From DATBLE01 sp963764565 (GTDB lineage Bacteria > Actinomycetota > Thermoleophilia > Gaiellales > Gaiellaceae): a stretch of DNA of 64,000 nucleotides. The notes under the pieces are model-generated. The model was not told the DNA's origin. It saw only the letters and a list, made by a program, of their open reading frames with translations, and searched no databases. The translations under genes were made by a program, and so were the position numbers. Shown here piece after piece: positions 63,350-64,000 of the stretch (its first letter is position 1; each line of letters starts with the position of its first letter). The stretch is taken from the NCBI GenBank assembly GCA_963764565.1, contig CAVXTD010000017.1, positions 30,701-94,700 of the forward strand. Direction: 5' to 3'.

Positions 63350-63943
63350 ATGGCCGAACGATCTGAAGCGAGTGTCGACCTCTATTGGCTCCCGCTCGGC
63401 GCCGGCGGCCATTCGGTACGTCTGAACGGAAAGATCTTCGAGGCCGTCGTCGCCGGCCTCGAACGGCGCTCGCGCTGTGACCTCTACCACTCGGCGCTCA
63501 TCGTCGGCGTACCGGAGGGACGGTTCGTCATCGAGCAGGCACCCGTCTGGCGGAGCGATGCCGAGCGTGGCGTCATCTCCGAGGGCGCTGTGGGAAGCCG
63601 TTGGGCGGGTCGTTTCCGCATCTTCCGCTACGAGTTGCGCTGCTGGCACGACGGCGTCATCCCAGATGCCGACGAGGCTGTCGACAGCCCACAACGGCTG
63701 ACGGGCGATCCAGTAGTCGCGCGGCGCGTCCTCGACCTCATGCCGTCGGTGCCGACACCCGTGTGGGGCCGCGACGAGCTGCGTGCGGGGGAGATGTGGA
63801 ACTCCAACTCGCTGATCTCGTGGCTGATCGTCCGCTGCGGGCTCGATGTCGAGTCGATCAGCCCGCCGGTCGGAGGCCGGGCGCCGGGATGGCGTGCCGG
63901 CATCGTCGTCGCACGCCGGCACCAAGCGGGCGCGGGCGGGTAA
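63350..63943 (+). CDS. conserved hypothetical protein
   Basis: About 197 residues from ATG 63350 (GTG 63344 is also possible). It is divergent from hypE with 40 bases between starts. SVDLYWLPLGAGGHSVRLNGKIFEAV is a beta-rich start, DLYHSALIVGVPEGRFVIEQAPVW contains a His in a strand, and the C-terminal EMWNSNSLISWLIVRCGLDVESISPP has an Asn/Ser-rich motif. The H-then-N/S pattern recalls NlpC/P60-like or LRAT-like hydrolases, but no catalytic Cys is evident. I do not assign a function. Confidence 0.7.
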   Translation: MAERSEASVDLYWLPLGAGGHSVRLNGKIFEAVVAGLERRSRCDLYHSALIVGVPEGRFVIEQAPVWRSDAERGVISEGAVGSRWAGRFRIFRYELRCWHDGVIPDADEAVDSPQRLTGDPVVARRVLDLMPSVPTPVWGRDELRAGEMWNSNSLISWLIVRCGLDVESISPPVGGRAPGWRAGIVVARRHQAGAGG

Positions 63944-63955
63944 TCGGGAGGCCGC

Positions 63956-64000
63956 TTACGCGGCGTGACGGCCGTAGCTGTAGTACGCGGCGCAAGCTCC
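63956..64000 (-). CDS. 3' end of a gene running off the right edge
   Basis: Only the last 14 codons are in the window: GACAAYYSYGRHAA, then TAA at 63956-63958. The composition is plausible for a protein end, but nothing can be said about the product. Confidence 0.4.
   Translation of the reverse strand, partial: GACAAYYSYGRHAA

Overview
The window is high-GC DNA (about 70 % G+C by eye) with many GTG starts, dense operons joined by 4-base GTGA/ATGA stop-start overlaps, and gene content (DUF1918 protein, phosphoketolase, GntR/MarR regulators, aromatic-catabolism operons, DsbA-VKOR pairs) typical of an environmental actinobacterium. A Thermoleophilia/Gaiellales-like soil lineage is my inference, not something the sequence proves. 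The assembly looks imperfect. Dozens of genes carry small indels, mostly single-base insertions, and the stretch from about 24.3 to 34.6 kb is so frameshifted that genes there can only be followed by hopping frames. Three near-identical gene-internal duplications (1-354 versus 17899-18252; 23050-23751; 61464-63291) suggest either recent duplications or stitched strain variants.

Left third (0.6-16.2 kb): an aromatic-catabolism island. A two-component 4-hydroxyphenylacetate hydroxylase (hpaB, hpaC) and a luciferase-like oxidoreductase face away from hpaE, hpaD and a GntR-type regulator. Then come a DapA-like lyase, an FAH-RraA fusion and a MetE-like zinc protein. Divergent from these are a GMC oxidoreductase, an NmrA-like reductase, a StyA-like flavin monooxygenase and a ThDP enzyme. 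Two divergent promoter regions share a 14-bp motif resembling a GntR operator.

16.4-23.8 kb holds a nitroreductase, a VanY-like peptidase, tRNA-Arg(CCT), a lytic-transglycosylase-like protein, DedA, a class III aminotransferase, an ABC-2 exporter and a duplicated SixA phosphatase. 23.9-28.4 kb holds a subtilisin-like protease ending in pentapeptide repeats and a GGDEF-EAL protein. 28.5-34.6 kb holds a PhzF protein facing a minus-strand cluster: DUF4129 protein, small membrane protein, MoxR, DUF58, membrane protein, PfkB kinase, BNR-repeat protein.

34.8-39.1 kb is cofactor and metal uptake: a CytX-type transporter under a TPP riboswitch whose P1 stem contains the ribosome-binding site, then a TOBE regulator with modABC. 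39.2-48.5 kb has a PAS-LuxR regulator, a CopD-like/aldolase composite frame, a methyltransferase, MarR-YceI-FMN reductase, a VKOR-DsbA oxidative-folding pair, and threonine catabolism (tdh-kbl). 48.5-51.8 kb encodes phosphoketolase and acetate kinase. 52.4-56.8 kb encodes an ABC-2 exporter, a membrane protein, and an SQR-like flavoprotein with DsrC/TusE and DsrE proteins, a likely sulfur-transfer unit. 56.9-64 kb holds CBS, DUF1918 and DsbA proteins, a XamI-like restriction-modification pair, an internally duplicated hypE, a conserved hypothetical gene and the 3' end of a further gene.

The best candidates for something undescribed are the island at 0.6-16.2 kb (StyA-like monooxygenase plus a MetE-like protein related to epoxide:thiol transferases, and the FAH-RraA fusion) and the sulfur-transfer unit at 54.6-56.8 kb. 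Paired palindromes in two intergenic regions and two identically shaped hairpins between hpaC and hpaE are unexplained.
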